NCBI GenBank assembly: GCA_030680355.1
Contig: JAUXVF010000028.1
Location: forward strand, 1-64,000
DNA: 64,000 nucleotides
Source of the DNA: Caulobacter sp.
GTDB taxonomy: Bacteria; Pseudomonadota; Alphaproteobacteria; Caulobacterales; Caulobacteraceae
Direction: 5' to 3'
In this document: in pieces, positions 53,789 to 62,449 of the stretch
Position numbering within the stretch: position 1 is the stretch's first letter
Layout of the letters: every line of letters starts with the position of its first letter
Translations under genes and position numbers: made by a program
The notes under the pieces: model-generated
Seen by the model: the letters and a program-made list of their open reading frames with translations, nothing else
The model's database searches: none
What the model was told of the DNA's origin: nothing

Positions 53789-54250
53789 ATGGTCCCCGAC
53801 AACGATCTCGTTATTGAACGCATTTTCGACGCCCCGCCGGCCAAGGTGTTCAGGGCCTGGACCACGCCGGAGATCCTCATGCAGTGGTGGTGCCCCCGGC
53901 CCTGGCGAACCACGGCCTGCGAGATCGACCTGCGCGCGGGTGGCCGGTTCACCTCGGTGATGGAGGGGCCCAATGGCGAGGTCCACAACAACCCCGGCGT
54001 CCTTCTCGAGGTCGTCCCGAACAAGCGCCTGGTGTTCACCGACGCCTTCACCGAGGGCTGGGCCCCGGTCGGCACGCCGTTCATGGTCGGGGTCATCGAC
54101 TTCGAGGACCTGGGCGACGGCCGCACCCGCTACACCGGCCGGGCCCGCCACTGGAGCGCCGAGGACCGGGCCAAACACGAGGCCATGGGTTTCCACGAGG
54201 GCTGGGGCGCCGTCGCCGACCAGTTGGCCGAGCTGCTGCCGACGCTCTGA
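53789..54250 (+). CDS. SRPBCC (AHSA1-like) domain protein
   Basis: A 153-residue protein of the START/Bet v1 superfamily, activator of Hsp90 ATPase-like subgroup. It starts ERIFDAPPAKVFRAWTTPE, continues MQWWCPRPW and DLRAGGRFTSVMEGP, and ends with EGWGAVADQLAELLP. Such proteins bind hydrophobic ligands; no specific role can be read. I chose the ATG at 53789 with AGGAAC upstream. It is divergent from the ECF gene, so the sigma factor could control both. Confidence 0.88.
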   Translation: MVPDNDLVIERIFDAPPAKVFRAWTTPEILMQWWCPRPWRTTACEIDLRAGGRFTSVMEGPNGEVHNNPGVLLEVVPNKRLVFTDAFTEGWAPVGTPFMVGVIDFEDLGDGRTRYTGRARHWSAEDRAKHEAMGFHEGWGAVADQLAELLPTL

Positions 54251-54322
54251 TCTGGCCCCCATCTCGCGGACGGCTCGCCGGGCGCCCTTCCCGTTCCGCC
54301 GCCGACCGCCTAGACACGCCCC

Positions 54323-55114
54323 ATGGCCTGGACCCGTCTCTACGAAGAACCCGAACCCCAACGCGTCAACCGCTGGCTGGCGCAGAGCGGCGTCTGCTCG
54401 CGTCGCGAAGCCGAGGCGCTGATCGGCAAGGGGCTGGTCAGCATCGACGGCGAGACCGTCGAGGACGCCGGCCGCAAGATCCTGCCCGGCCAGACCCTGA
54501 CCCTGGCCGACGCGGCCACCGGTGCCTTGGCCTCCAGCCTGACCCTGATGTTCCACAAACCGGTCGGGATCGTCTCCTCCCAGCCGGAGGGCGAACAGGT
54601 GCCCGCCGTGCGCCTGATCAACCGCAGCACCCTCTGGGGGCCCGGCACCGTCATTCCCGACCGCCACAGCCGTCTGGCGCCGATCGGCCGGCTCGACATG
54701 GACAGCCGCGGCCTGCTGATCATGTCCGAGGACGGGGTGGTGGCCAAGGCGGTGATCGGCCCCGACTCCGAGCTGGAGAAGGAATACCGGGTGCGGGTGT
54801 TCGGCGACATCACCCAGGACAAGATGGAGCTGCTCCGCTTCGGCCTCGAGCTCGACGGCCGCCAGCTGAAACAGGCCCAGGTCAATCTCTCCGGCGACCA
54901 GACCCTATCCTTCGTGCTCAAGGAAGGCCGCAACCGCCAGATCCGCCGCATGTGCGACCTGGTCGAGCTGCGGGTCATGGACCTGCTGCGCACCCGCATC
55001 GGCCCGATCACGCTTGGCGCCCTGCCCGAAGGCAAGTGGCGGCCGCTGGTTCCGGAAGAGCGGGCGGCGCTGATCAGTTCGGGGACCGGACAGGCCGCCC
55101 CACGGGACGGCTAG
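54323..55114 (+). CDS. rluF: RsuA/RluF-family rRNA pseudouridine synthase
   Basis: The 263-residue enzyme has an S4 RNA-binding domain (QRVNRWLAQSGVCSRREAEA) and a pseudouridine synthase domain with the catalytic Asp motif GRLDMDSRGLLIMSEDG. The KEGRNRQIRRMCDLVE segment is typical of RluB/E/F proteins. The HKPVGIVSSQPEGEQ region best fits RluF (23S rRNA U2604 type). Target site assignment is from family resemblance only. Confidence 0.85.
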   Translation: MAWTRLYEEPEPQRVNRWLAQSGVCSRREAEALIGKGLVSIDGETVEDAGRKILPGQTLTLADAATGALASSLTLMFHKPVGIVSSQPEGEQVPAVRLINRSTLWGPGTVIPDRHSRLAPIGRLDMDSRGLLIMSEDGVVAKAVIGPDSELEKEYRVRVFGDITQDKMELLRFGLELDGRQLKQAQVNLSGDQTLSFVLKEGRNRQIRRMCDLVELRVMDLLRTRIGPITLGALPEGKWRPLVPEERAALISSGTGQAAPRDG

Positions 55115-55128
55115 ATTCAAACACACCA

Positions 55129-55172
55129 GTCATCCTGAGCAGGCCTCTTAGGGGCCGTGTCGAGGGACGCAG
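55129..55172 (-). repeat. REP-like palindrome, copy D
   Basis: The plus strand reads AGTCATCCTGAGCAGGCCTC, TTAGGGGCC, then GTGTCGAGGGACGCAGG. It is the inverted counterpart of copy A at 50860-50902. It fills the gap between two convergent genes (ends at 55114 and 55177). Confidence 0.7.
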
Positions 55173-55176
55173 GTCA

Positions 55177-55779
55177 TCAGCCCGTCAGCGCCTCTTCGAT
55201 CCAGTCCAGCCGGTCCTGGCCGAAATACATCGCCTCGCCGATGAAAAAGGTCGGGGCCCCGAAGGCGCCGCGGGCGATGGCCGCTTCGGTGTTGGCCTTC
55301 AGCCGATTCTTGGCCTCGGGAGTCTCGGCCAGGGCCAGCAGGGCGGCGGCGTCGCACCCGGCCTGGGTCAGCACCTCGGCGACCACCGCCGGATCGGCCA
55401 TCTGTTTGCGGCCCTTCCACATGGCGTCGAACAGCACATCGACCACCGGCGGGAACCGGTCATCGCCCTGCAGCCCGGCCAGCATCCGCATCATCGGCAG
55501 GGTGTTGATCGGGAAATGCGGGTTCATGTTCAGGGTCACGCCGTGCTTGCCGGCGAACCGCGCCATGTCGGCGCCCATATAGACGCCCTTGGCCGGGACC
55601 ATGACCGGCGAGGCGTTGCCGGTGGCCTTGAACACCCCGCCCAGCAGCATGGGTATGTAGGTCACGGTCGCGCCGGTGCGGGCGACGATCTCGGGCAGAC
55701 GCTTGTGCGCCAGGTAGGTGGTGGGGCTGCCGACGTCGAACAGGAAGTCGAGGGTCTTTGTCGTGGCTGTCGGGGCCAT
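55177..55779 (-). CDS. 2-hydroxychromene-2-carboxylate isomerase-like (DsbA-fold) protein
   Basis: The 200-residue protein has a DsbA/GST-kappa-like thioredoxin fold: FLFDVGSPTTYLAHKRLPEI at the N-terminus and ARGAFGAPTFFIGEAMYFGQ in the C-terminal half. No CXXC motif is present. It matches 2-hydroxychromene-2-carboxylate isomerases of aromatic catabolism, but the substrate here is unknown. The ATG overlaps the upstream SDR stop, so the two form an operon. Confidence 0.88.
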   Translation of the reverse strand: MAPTATTKTLDFLFDVGSPTTYLAHKRLPEIVARTGATVTYIPMLLGGVFKATGNASPVMVPAKGVYMGADMARFAGKHGVTLNMNPHFPINTLPMMRMLAGLQGDDRFPPVVDVLFDAMWKGRKQMADPAVVAEVLTQAGCDAAALLALAETPEAKNRLKANTEAAIARGAFGAPTFFIGEAMYFGQDRLDWIEEALTG

Positions 55780-56504
55780 CAGAAGGTCTCCATCCAGGGG
55801 CGCAGGTCGAGTTCATGGGTCCAGGCGTCGCGCGGCTGGCTGTGCAGCATCCAGTAGGCGTCGGCGATGTGGTCGGGGTCGAGGATGCCGTCCTGGTCCT
55901 TCAGGGCGTAGCGCTGCGGGAAGTTCTCGGCGATCCAGGCGGTGTCGATGGCCCCGTCGATGATCGGATGGGCCACATGGATGCCCTGAGGCCCCAGTTC
56001 CCGCGCCATCGACTGGGCCAGGGCCCGCAGGGCGAACTTGGCCCCGGCGAAGGCCGAGAACCCCTTGCCGCCGCGCAGGGAGGCGGTGGCGCCGGTGAAC
56101 AGGATGGCGCCCCGGCCGCGCGGCAGCATGTGTTTCGCCGCCTCCCGCCCGGTCAGGAAACCGGCGAAAGCCGCCATCTCCCAGACCTTTGTGTAGACCC
56201 GGGCGGTGGTCTCCACGATGGAGAAGTGCACGTTCGCCCCGATGTTGAAGACCACCACCTCGATCGGGCCGATGTCGGCCTCGACCCTGGCGAACAGGTC
56301 GACGATCTGGTCTTCCTTGCGGGCGTCGACGCCGAAGGGATGCGCCTCGCCGCCTTCGGCGCGGATCTGGTCGGTCAGGGACTTCAGCTTCTCGGCGTCG
56401 CGGCGGACGATGACGGCGGCGTAGCCCTCGCGGGCGAAACGGCGGGCGATGGCCCCGCCGGTGGCGTCGCCGGCGCCGATGATCAACGCGACTTTCTTCG
56501 ACAT
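55779..56504 (-). CDS. Atypical short-chain dehydrogenase/reductase
   Basis: This 241-residue SDR-fold protein has a glycine-rich cofactor motif (LIIGAGDATGGAIARRFARE). In place of the usual Ser-Tyr-Lys triad it reads FTGATASLRGG, then GFSAFAGAKFAL: the catalytic Tyr is Phe, and the Ser position appears to be Ala. The IHVAHPIIDGAIDT segment marks a widespread subfamily. It may bind NAD(P) without classic chemistry. I chose the ATG at 56504, with GGGAG upstream, over a TTG further out. Co-transcribed with the isomerase-like gene. Confidence 0.88.
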   Translation of the reverse strand: MSKKVALIIGAGDATGGAIARRFAREGYAAVIVRRDAEKLKSLTDQIRAEGGEAHPFGVDARKEDQIVDLFARVEADIGPIEVVVFNIGANVHFSIVETTARVYTKVWEMAAFAGFLTGREAAKHMLPRGRGAILFTGATASLRGGKGFSAFAGAKFALRALAQSMARELGPQGIHVAHPIIDGAIDTAWIAENFPQRYALKDQDGILDPDHIADAYWMLHSQPRDAWTHELDLRPWMETF

Positions 56505-56543
56505 GGCGGCAGCTCCCAAACGTTCGTTGCGAATAGAGACTGA

Positions 56544-58052
56544 CTAGCCGTCCGTGTAAAGCCCCGCATGCTGCTGGCGCAGCAGCGCCTTCTGCACCTT
56601 GCCCATGGCGTTGCGCGGCAGGTCGTCGACGAAGAGGACGCGTTTGGGCTGTTTGAACCGGGCCAGCCGGTCCTTGAGCGCGGCGATGACCGCGGCCTCA
56701 TCCATGACCGGCTTGCCGCCGGTGGCGACCACGGCGGTGACGCCCTCCCCCAGGTCCGGATGCGGCAGGCCGATGACGGCGCTCTCGACCACGCCCGGCA
56801 GGGCGTCGATCTCTTCCTCGACCTCCTTGGGATAGACGTTGAAGCCGCCGGCGATGATCAGGTCCTTGCCGCGCCCGACGATGTGGACGTAGCCGCGATC
56901 ATCGATCTTCCCCAGGTCGCCGGTGATGAAGAAGCCGTCGGGACGGAACTCGGCGGCGGTCTTGTCGGGCATCTTCCAGTAGCCAGCGAAGACGTTGGGG
57001 CCCTTGACCTCGATGACGCCGATCTCGCTCGGGGCCAGCGGCGCGCCAGTCTCGGGATCGGCGATGCGCAGGGCGACGTCCGGCAGCGGAAAGCCCACCG
57101 TGCCGGCCACCCGGTCGCCGTCATAGGGGTTGGAGGTGTTCATCCCCGTCTCGGTCATGCCGTAGCGCTCGAGGATCGCCGTGCCGGTGCGGGCCGACCA
57201 GTCGAGATGGGTCTCGGCCAGCAGGGGCGCCGAACCGCTGATGAACAGGCGCATGCCGACGACCGCCTCCCGGGTCAGGTCCGGCTGGGCCAGCAACCGG
57301 GTGTAGAAGGTCGGCACGCCCATCAGGGCCGAGGCGCGGGGCAGCAACGATAGCACGTCGGCGGCGTCGAACCTGGGCCGGAAGATCATCGAGGCCCCGG
57401 CCATCAGGGTGATGTTGGTGGCCACGAACAGGCCGTGCACATGGTAGATCGGCAAGGCGTGAATCAGGACGTCTCTGACGGTGAACCGCCACAGATCGAC
57501 CAGGGTCGCGGCGTTGCTGGCCAGATTGGCGTGCGTCAGCATGGCCCCCTTGGAGCGGCCCGTGGTGCCCGAGGTGTAGCAGATAGCGGCCAGATCGCCG
57601 GGCGCGCGGGCGACCGTTGGAAAGGTGGCCGGCTGGGCGGCGGCGAGGTCGGCCAGACTCCCCTTCCCGCTCGCGTCGAGGGTGACGACCCTGGCGCCCA
57701 GGGCCTCGACCAACTCGCTGACGCCCGCCTCCGCCCCCGGGTCGCAGACCACCAGCGCCGGGCCGGCGTCGCCGATGAAATAGGCGAGCTCGTTGAGGGT
57801 GTAGGCGGTGTTCAGCGGCAGGAAGACCGCCCCGGCCCGGACCGTCGCCAGATAGAGGTAGAGGTTCTCCGGGCTCTTCTCGACCTGCACCGCCACCCGG
57901 TCGCCGGGCTGGACGCCGAGGGCGCACAGGGCGTGGGCGAAACGGGCGGTGTGGGCCTGGAGGTCGGCGTAGGAGTCGACGGCGCCGTCGGGGCGTTCGA
58001 GGAACGGGGCGGCGGGAGCGCCGGCGGCGGTGAGGGTGTCGAAGAGGTTCAC
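56544..58052 (-). CDS. matB: AMP-dependent synthetase, probable malonyl-CoA synthetase
   Basis: A 502-residue ANL-superfamily acyl-CoA ligase. The phosphate loop is CYTSGTTGRSKGAMLTHANL, A5 is ERYGMTETGM, A7/A8 are GFFITGDLGKIDDRGYVHIV and GRGKDLIIAGGFNVYPKEVE, and the catalytic Lys is in RNAMGKVQKALL. Length and motifs agree best with MatB-type malonate-CoA ligases. The start is GTG at 58052, beyond which lies a palindrome; further upstream sequence is non-coding or belongs to the regulator gene. Confidence 0.85.
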   Translation of the reverse strand: MNLFDTLTAAGAPAAPFLERPDGAVDSYADLQAHTARFAHALCALGVQPGDRVAVQVEKSPENLYLYLATVRAGAVFLPLNTAYTLNELAYFIGDAGPALVVCDPGAEAGVSELVEALGARVVTLDASGKGSLADLAAAQPATFPTVARAPGDLAAICYTSGTTGRSKGAMLTHANLASNAATLVDLWRFTVRDVLIHALPIYHVHGLFVATNITLMAGASMIFRPRFDAADVLSLLPRASALMGVPTFYTRLLAQPDLTREAVVGMRLFISGSAPLLAETHLDWSARTGTAILERYGMTETGMNTSNPYDGDRVAGTVGFPLPDVALRIADPETGAPLAPSEIGVIEVKGPNVFAGYWKMPDKTAAEFRPDGFFITGDLGKIDDRGYVHIVGRGKDLIIAGGFNVYPKEVEEEIDALPGVVESAVIGLPHPDLGEGVTAVVATGGKPVMDEAAVIAALKDRLARFKQPKRVLFVDDLPRNAMGKVQKALLRQQHAGLYTDG

Positions 58053-58066
58053 GAGGATCTCAAAAT

Positions 58067-58104
58067 TATTCCGCTCATCCTCGCGAAAGCGAGGATGAGC
58101 GGGG
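58067..58104. repeat. Perfect palindrome between matB and the crp-like gene
   Basis: CCGCTCATCCTCGC and GCGAGGATGAGCGG form a 14-base stem around GAAA, between the end of the regulator gene (58106) and the start of the ligase gene (58052). It resembles dispersed intergenic palindromes of Caulobacterales. It could also terminate or attenuate the upstream transcript. Confidence 0.65.
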
Positions 58105-58105
58105 T

Positions 58106-58768
58106 TTAGTGGAGGAGTAACCGCTCCAGCCGCTTCCCGTCCAGAACCCGGACAACCCCATACCCCCGCGCCACCAGTCCGGCCGTCGCCAGATCGCCGA
58201 GCCAGCCGTTGACCGCCTTGCGGGTGACGCCGATCAGCTCGGCCAGGTCGCTCTGGGAGATGGCCACCGCGCCGTCCGGCCCGGCCAGCTGCAGCAGCCG
58301 CGAGATCAGCCGCTCTCTGGGCCGCAGGGCGGTCAGCTCGGCCAGGCCCTGGGTCGCCACGCGCAGTTGGCCGTAGACCAGGGCGGACAGGGCCTCCCAC
58401 AGGCCGGGATGATCGGCCGCCGCCTGGCGCAGGGCGCGGTCGGACAGGGTGAACATCATCGACGGCCGGGCCGCGACCGCCGTGACCAGCCGGGGCCCGC
58501 CGCCGAAGGCCGCGCTCTGGCCGATCACGGCGCGGGGCGGCAGCAGGCCGATCAGCGCCTCGCGGCCGCCCGGGGCCTGGCTGTAGACCTTCAGCCCCCC
58601 CGAGACGACGGCCAGAAGGCCGGCGACCTCGTCGCCCTCGCCATGCAGCCATTCGCCGGTCCCGCGGCGGGTCAGCCGGCCCAGACGCAGCAGCGCGGCC
58701 CGCAGCTCCGGCGTCAGGGCGGCGAACCAGGGAATGGCGGCGACCTGGTCGAGGGCGGCGTCTGTCAT
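58106..58768 (-). CDS. Crp/Fnr-family transcriptional regulator
   Basis: The 220-residue protein has an N-terminal cyclic nucleotide-binding-type beta roll (LHGEGDEVAGLLAVVSGGLK). Its C-terminal winged helix-turn-helix contains ISQSDLAELIGVTRKAVNGW. No Fnr cysteines are seen. It is upstream of the matB-like gene and divergent from the tauD-like gene, so it could regulate either. The effector is unknown. Confidence 0.9.
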   Translation of the reverse strand: MTDAALDQVAAIPWFAALTPELRAALLRLGRLTRRGTGEWLHGEGDEVAGLLAVVSGGLKVYSQAPGGREALIGLLPPRAVIGQSAAFGGGPRLVTAVAARPSMMFTLSDRALRQAAADHPGLWEALSALVYGQLRVATQGLAELTALRPRERLISRLLQLAGPDGAVAISQSDLAELIGVTRKAVNGWLGDLATAGLVARGYGVVRVLDGKRLERLLLH

Positions 58769-58843
58769 GGCGCCATTGTAACTTCAGTGACAGTGGCGCC
58801 GCCAGCCCTGTGGCGAGATGGGCGCAGGATTGAGGGACAGACC

Positions 58844-59686
58844 ATGCTCGACACCGCCCTGCGCATCGAACCGGCCGCCGGCTGCGGCGCCGATGTGCGC
58901 GACATCGACCTCGCCCGGCTGACCCCGGCCGAGGCCGGCCAGCTGCGCCAGGCCCTGTTCGACCACGGGGTGCTGTTCTTCCGCGACCAGACCCTGACGC
59001 CCGAGCAGCATATCGCCCTGGCCGAGCAGATCGCCCCGATCGACGTCAATCGCTTCTTCCCCGCCGCCCCCGGCTATCCGACGATCGCCAAGGTCGAGAA
59101 AACGGCCGAGCAGGCCACCAACATCGGCGGCGGCTGGCACACCGACCACAGCTATGACGTCGCCCCGGCCCTCGGCTCGGTACTGGTCGCCCGCGACCTG
59201 CCGCCCAGCGGCGGCGACACCCTGTTCGCCGACATGTACGCGGCCTACGTCACCCTCGACGCCGAGACAAAGGCGCAGATCTCCGGCCTGCGCGCCGTGC
59301 ACGGCTCCGACCATGTGTTCGGTGAGAAAGGCGTCTACGCCACCACCGACCAGCCGGAACTGGCCAAGGGCGGCGTCGAGACCCCCGAGACGGTGCATCC
59401 GGTGGTCATCAAACACCCCGGCAGCGGCAAGCCCGTGCTCTATGTGAACCCCAGCTTCACCCTGCGCTTCGAGGGCCAGACCCGCGAAGAAAGTCTGCCG
59501 CTGCTGATGAAGCTCTACGCCCACGCCATGAGCATGGACCGCGTCCACACCCTGGTCTGGCAGCCCGGCATGGTCGCCATCTGGGACAACCGGGCGACCT
59601 GGCATTTCGCGAAGAACGACTACCACGGCCATTACCGGCTGATGCACCGCATCACCCTGGCCGGGTGTGAGCTGGAAGCGGCTTAG
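58844..59686 (+). CDS. TauD/TfdA-family 2-oxoglutarate-dependent dioxygenase
   Basis: A 280-residue Fe(II)/2-oxoglutarate dioxygenase. The first two iron ligands are in NIGGGWHTDHSYDVAP and the third His is in HYRLMHRITLAG, where the adjacent Arg would bind 2-oxoglutarate. HGVLFFRDQTLTPEQH is typical of the family. Substrates range from taurine to alkylsulfates and 2,4-D and cannot be assigned here. I chose the ATG at 58844, with GAGGGA upstream. It is divergent from the Crp-type regulator. Confidence 0.9.
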   Translation: MLDTALRIEPAAGCGADVRDIDLARLTPAEAGQLRQALFDHGVLFFRDQTLTPEQHIALAEQIAPIDVNRFFPAAPGYPTIAKVEKTAEQATNIGGGWHTDHSYDVAPALGSVLVARDLPPSGGDTLFADMYAAYVTLDAETKAQISGLRAVHGSDHVFGEKGVYATTDQPELAKGGVETPETVHPVVIKHPGSGKPVLYVNPSFTLRFEGQTREESLPLLMKLYAHAMSMDRVHTLVWQPGMVAIWDNRATWHFAKNDYHGHYRLMHRITLAGCELEAA

Positions 59687-59847
59687 GCGTCCCCCATCGA
59701 ATAACTCATAGGCAAACCTGGGGTCGCGAGTGACGATAGCCTTGGTGGCATCACCCGAGAGCTAAAGCAGATGGAAGCCCCCACACAATAAGACTGAATT
59801 TGACCAGCGGCAGGAAGAGCTATCTATCCGAAGCGGGAGAATATTGG

Positions 59848-60762
59848 CTAAAAGTTCGTTGTTCTGTAGTCGGGTCTGTAGACCACGAACTCCTCTACCA
59901 ATTCCTCAGACATACCTACTTGGCGACCGATCTCACGAAGGAACTCGTCAGCGCTATCGCCTTCAGCTCGGATATTCGCCTTGAAGCTCTCAAGCTGGGC
60001 GCGCCCAAAAAACGTGAAGTTATCTTGAGGGCGTCTTAGTGCGATGAGGTCTCGGCGCTCCGGACGCTGATCGCCCACGCTCTTCCTCGCAGAGTGCAAA
60101 CGCCAGAGCCACGCAAGCAGATCGGCGGGCTGAACGTGAGGCGTTTCTTTCGGGACGAACGAGTGACTCCGATACCCGACTCTCGATCCGAACTCGTCCG
60201 ATCGGAGGAGAAACCGTAAGTATGTGTGTGCATCGCCAGCGTGCCGATGGCCCTGCTCGAAATTGAATTCGGTCTTCGCGAGGATCGCCCGCTCAGAGCG
60301 ATAGTGGGCGATCTGGTAGCAGCAGTTTGTAATCGCAAAAGCGTATGGGGTCGGCATGAACCTGGGGGCGTCGAACACCTCGGCGTAGACATCCTGGTCG
60401 ACCGCAATAGCGACTCCAAATTCGCTCTTTGCCTTCGTGAGCGCGATGAGTTTCCGAGCCACTTCGTGAGTGTCTGCACGCCCCTCAAACACACCGACCC
60501 CGTGAGCACACTCGTTCGCGTGAAAATAGGGAAGCCCCTTACTCCGAAGGTACCGAGACCACTCCTGCCCAAATTGGATCGCGCGCGATTTGCGGAAGAC
60601 ATAGCCAGCCACGCACAGGATCCGCGGTTTGCGATCCTCGTAGCTCTCATCAAAATAGGCTTGCGAGGTAGCGACCAAGTTCCCGCCATTTGGCAGCAGA
60701 ATGCGGAGAAACCGAGATGACTCGGCATGAAGGTCTTTTACCACACACCCGCACAGCCGCAT
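59848..60762 (-). CDS. DUF3800 domain protein in lower-G+C DNA
   Basis: About 300 residues. The DUF3800 signature AYFDESYEDRKPRILCVAGY near the N-terminus and VQPADLLAWLWRLHSARKS near the C-terminus are clear; the family is RNase H-like and often carried on mobile DNA. Local base composition is visibly lower in G+C than its neighbours, suggesting transfer. The start is uncertain: ATG at 60762 or TTG at 60678; a GTG at 60798 would lie in the clpX terminator. The 59687-59847 gap holds nothing I recognise. Confidence 0.8.
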   Translation of the reverse strand: MRLCGCVVKDLHAESSRFLRILLPNGGNLVATSQAYFDESYEDRKPRILCVAGYVFRKSRAIQFGQEWSRYLRSKGLPYFHANECAHGVGVFEGRADTHEVARKLIALTKAKSEFGVAIAVDQDVYAEVFDAPRFMPTPYAFAITNCCYQIAHYRSERAILAKTEFNFEQGHRHAGDAHTYLRFLLRSDEFGSRVGYRSHSFVPKETPHVQPADLLAWLWRLHSARKSVGDQRPERRDLIALRRPQDNFTFFGRAQLESFKANIRAEGDSADEFLREIGRQVGMSEELVEEFVVYRPDYRTTNF

Positions 60763-60779
60763 GAAGCGCGCGCACCGTA

Positions 60780-60810
60780 GAAAAAGGGCGCGGATCACTC
60801 CGCGCCCTTT
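60780..60810 (-). terminator. Rho-independent terminator of clpX
   Basis: AAAGGGCGCGGA at 60783-60794 pairs with TCCGCGCCCTTT at 60799-60810 around a four-base loop. On the minus strand TTTTT follows. It lies 25 bases after the clpX stop codon and separates it from the DUF3800 gene. Confidence 0.85.
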
Positions 60811-60834
60811 CGCATTTCCAGTTGGCGGTGAGGC

Positions 60835-62097
60835 CTAGGCGCTGGCCCCGCCCGCCTTTTTCTCGGCGTAGATGACCAGCGGCTGGGCGCGGCCTTCGAC
60901 GACCTCGGCGTTGACCACCACTTCCTCGACGCCCTCGTAGCTAGGCAGTTCGAACATGGTTTCCAGCAGGATGCCTTCCATGATCGAGCGCAGGCCGCGC
61001 GCGCCGGTGCGGCGCAGGATGGCCTTGCGGGCGATGGCGACCAGGGCGTCGTCGGTGAACTTCAGGCCGATGTTCTCCATGTCGAACAGCCGGGCGTATT
61101 GCTTGACCAGGGCGTTCTTGGGCTCGGTGAGAATCTTCACCAGGGCCCCTTCATCGAGATCCTCGAGCGTGGCGATCACCGGCAGACGGCCGATGAATTC
61201 CGGGATCAGGCCGAAGCGGAGCAGATCGTCCGGCTCCACCTGACGCAGGATCTCGCCCGTGCGCCGCTCGTCCGGATCGGTGACCTTGGCGCCGAAGCCG
61301 ATCGAGGTGCCCTGGCCGCGGCCGGAGATGATCTTTTCCAGCCCGGCGAAGGCGCCGCCAACGATGAACAGGATGTTGGTGGTGTCGACCTGCAGGAATT
61401 CCTGCTGCGGATGCTTGCGCCCGCCCTGCGGCGGCACCGAAGCGACGGTGCCTTCCATGATCTTCAGCAGCGCCTGCTGGACGCCCTCGCCCGACACGTC
61501 GCGGGTGATCGAGGGATTGTCCGACTTGCGGCTGATCTTGTCGATTTCATCGATGTAGACGATGCCGCGCTGGGCCCGCTCGACGTTGTAGTCGGCCGAC
61601 TGCAGCAGTTTGAGGACGATATTTTCGACATCCTCGCCGACATAACCCGCTTCAGTGAGCGTCGTGGCGTCGGCCATCGTGAACGGCACGTCGATGATTC
61701 GGGCCAGCGTCTGGGCCAGAAGCGTCTTGCCCGAGCCGGTCGGGCCGACCAGCATGATGTTGGATTTGGCCAGTTCGACGTCGTTATTCTTCGTCGCGTG
61801 GTTCAACCGCTTGTAGTGGTTGTGGACCGCGACAGAGAGAACCTTCTTGGCGTGATCTTGCCCGATTACGTAATCGTCGAGGACATCCCTGATTTCCTTG
61901 GGCGGCGGAACGCCGTCCTTGGACTTCACGAAGGCGATCTTGTGCTCTTCGCGAATAATATCCATGCAAAGCTCGACGCATTCATCACAGATGAACACGG
62001 TCGGGCCGGCAATCAGCTTACGCACCTCATGCTGACTCTTTCCGCAGAAAGAACAGTAAAGGGTGCTCTTCGAGTCGCCGCTGGCGGCCTTTGTCAT
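60835..62097 (-). CDS. clpX: ATP-dependent Clp protease ATP-binding subunit ClpX
   Basis: ClpX (420 residues) unfolds substrates such as CtrA for ClpP. The N-terminal zinc-binding domain has CSFCG and ICDECVELC. Walker A is [15 protein letters not shown], the pore loop is [17 protein letters not shown] and the ClpP-binding loop is IGFGAKV. I chose the ATG at 62097 (with GAGAAGAG upstream); upstream extension lies in non-coding DNA. Confidence 0.97.
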   Translation of the reverse strand: MTKAASGDSKSTLYCSFCGKSQHEVRKLIAGPTVFICDECVELCMDIIREEHKIAFVKSKDGVPPPKEIRDVLDDYVIGQDHAKKVLSVAVHNHYKRLNHATKNNDVELAKSNIMLVGPTGSGKTLLAQTLARIIDVPFTMADATTLTEAGYVGEDVENIVLKLLQSADYNVERAQRGIVYIDEIDKISRKSDNPSITRDVSGEGVQQALLKIMEGTVASVPPQGGRKHPQQEFLQVDTTNILFIVGGAFAGLEKIISGRGQGTSIGFGAKVTDPDERRTGEILRQVEPDDLLRFGLIPEFIGRLPVIATLEDLDEGALVKILTEPKNALVKQYARLFDMENIGLKFTDDALVAIARKAILRRTGARGLRSIMEGILLETMFELPSYEGVEEVVVNAEVVEGRAQPLVIYAEKKAGGASA

Positions 62098-62449
62098 CGC
62101 TCTTCTCACGCTGTGACGTCGCTGGTCGCAACCAATCGCCGCCCACCCCTGTATGGCTGCTCCTGCCACTGAACATGCAGGATACGCGCCGCGGGTTTTC
62201 CAATCCTTGACAATCCCCGATCCGGACAGTGGGGACAAGCGCCCAGTGGCCACAAACCGAGCGGAATCGACCCCGACGGTTGATCGGGACCTGTTCCGAA
62301 GTCGATTTTTAGATGGGGACTGACCCGCTTCGGCACAAGCGAGCGCCTCTCGCCCGCTGGTTGCCGGTTCGCCGGTGGACGAGCAGGCAGTGTAACATGA
62401 GGCGGAATCGTGATCGAAGCGGCACCCGAGAAGGTCGAGGCTGGGAAAA
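62098..62449. other. Intergenic region between clpX and the cicA-like gene
   Basis: About 350 bases separate the two divergent genes. The start regions of both clpX (minus) and the phosphatase gene (plus) lie here, so promoters must be present. I found no sigma-70 pair with good spacing that I would defend; a TTGACA occurs on the plus strand near 62206 but without a matching -10 box. No open reading frame here looks real. Confidence 0.5.

Noticed and set aside
60763..60798. GTG start of the DUF3800 gene at 60798
   Set aside because: The codon lies in the loop of the clpX terminator hairpin, so transcripts would rarely include it.
62206..62235. Plus-strand promoter for the cicA-like gene at the TTGACA
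   Set aside because: No acceptable -10 sequence occurs at 16-18 bases downstream.
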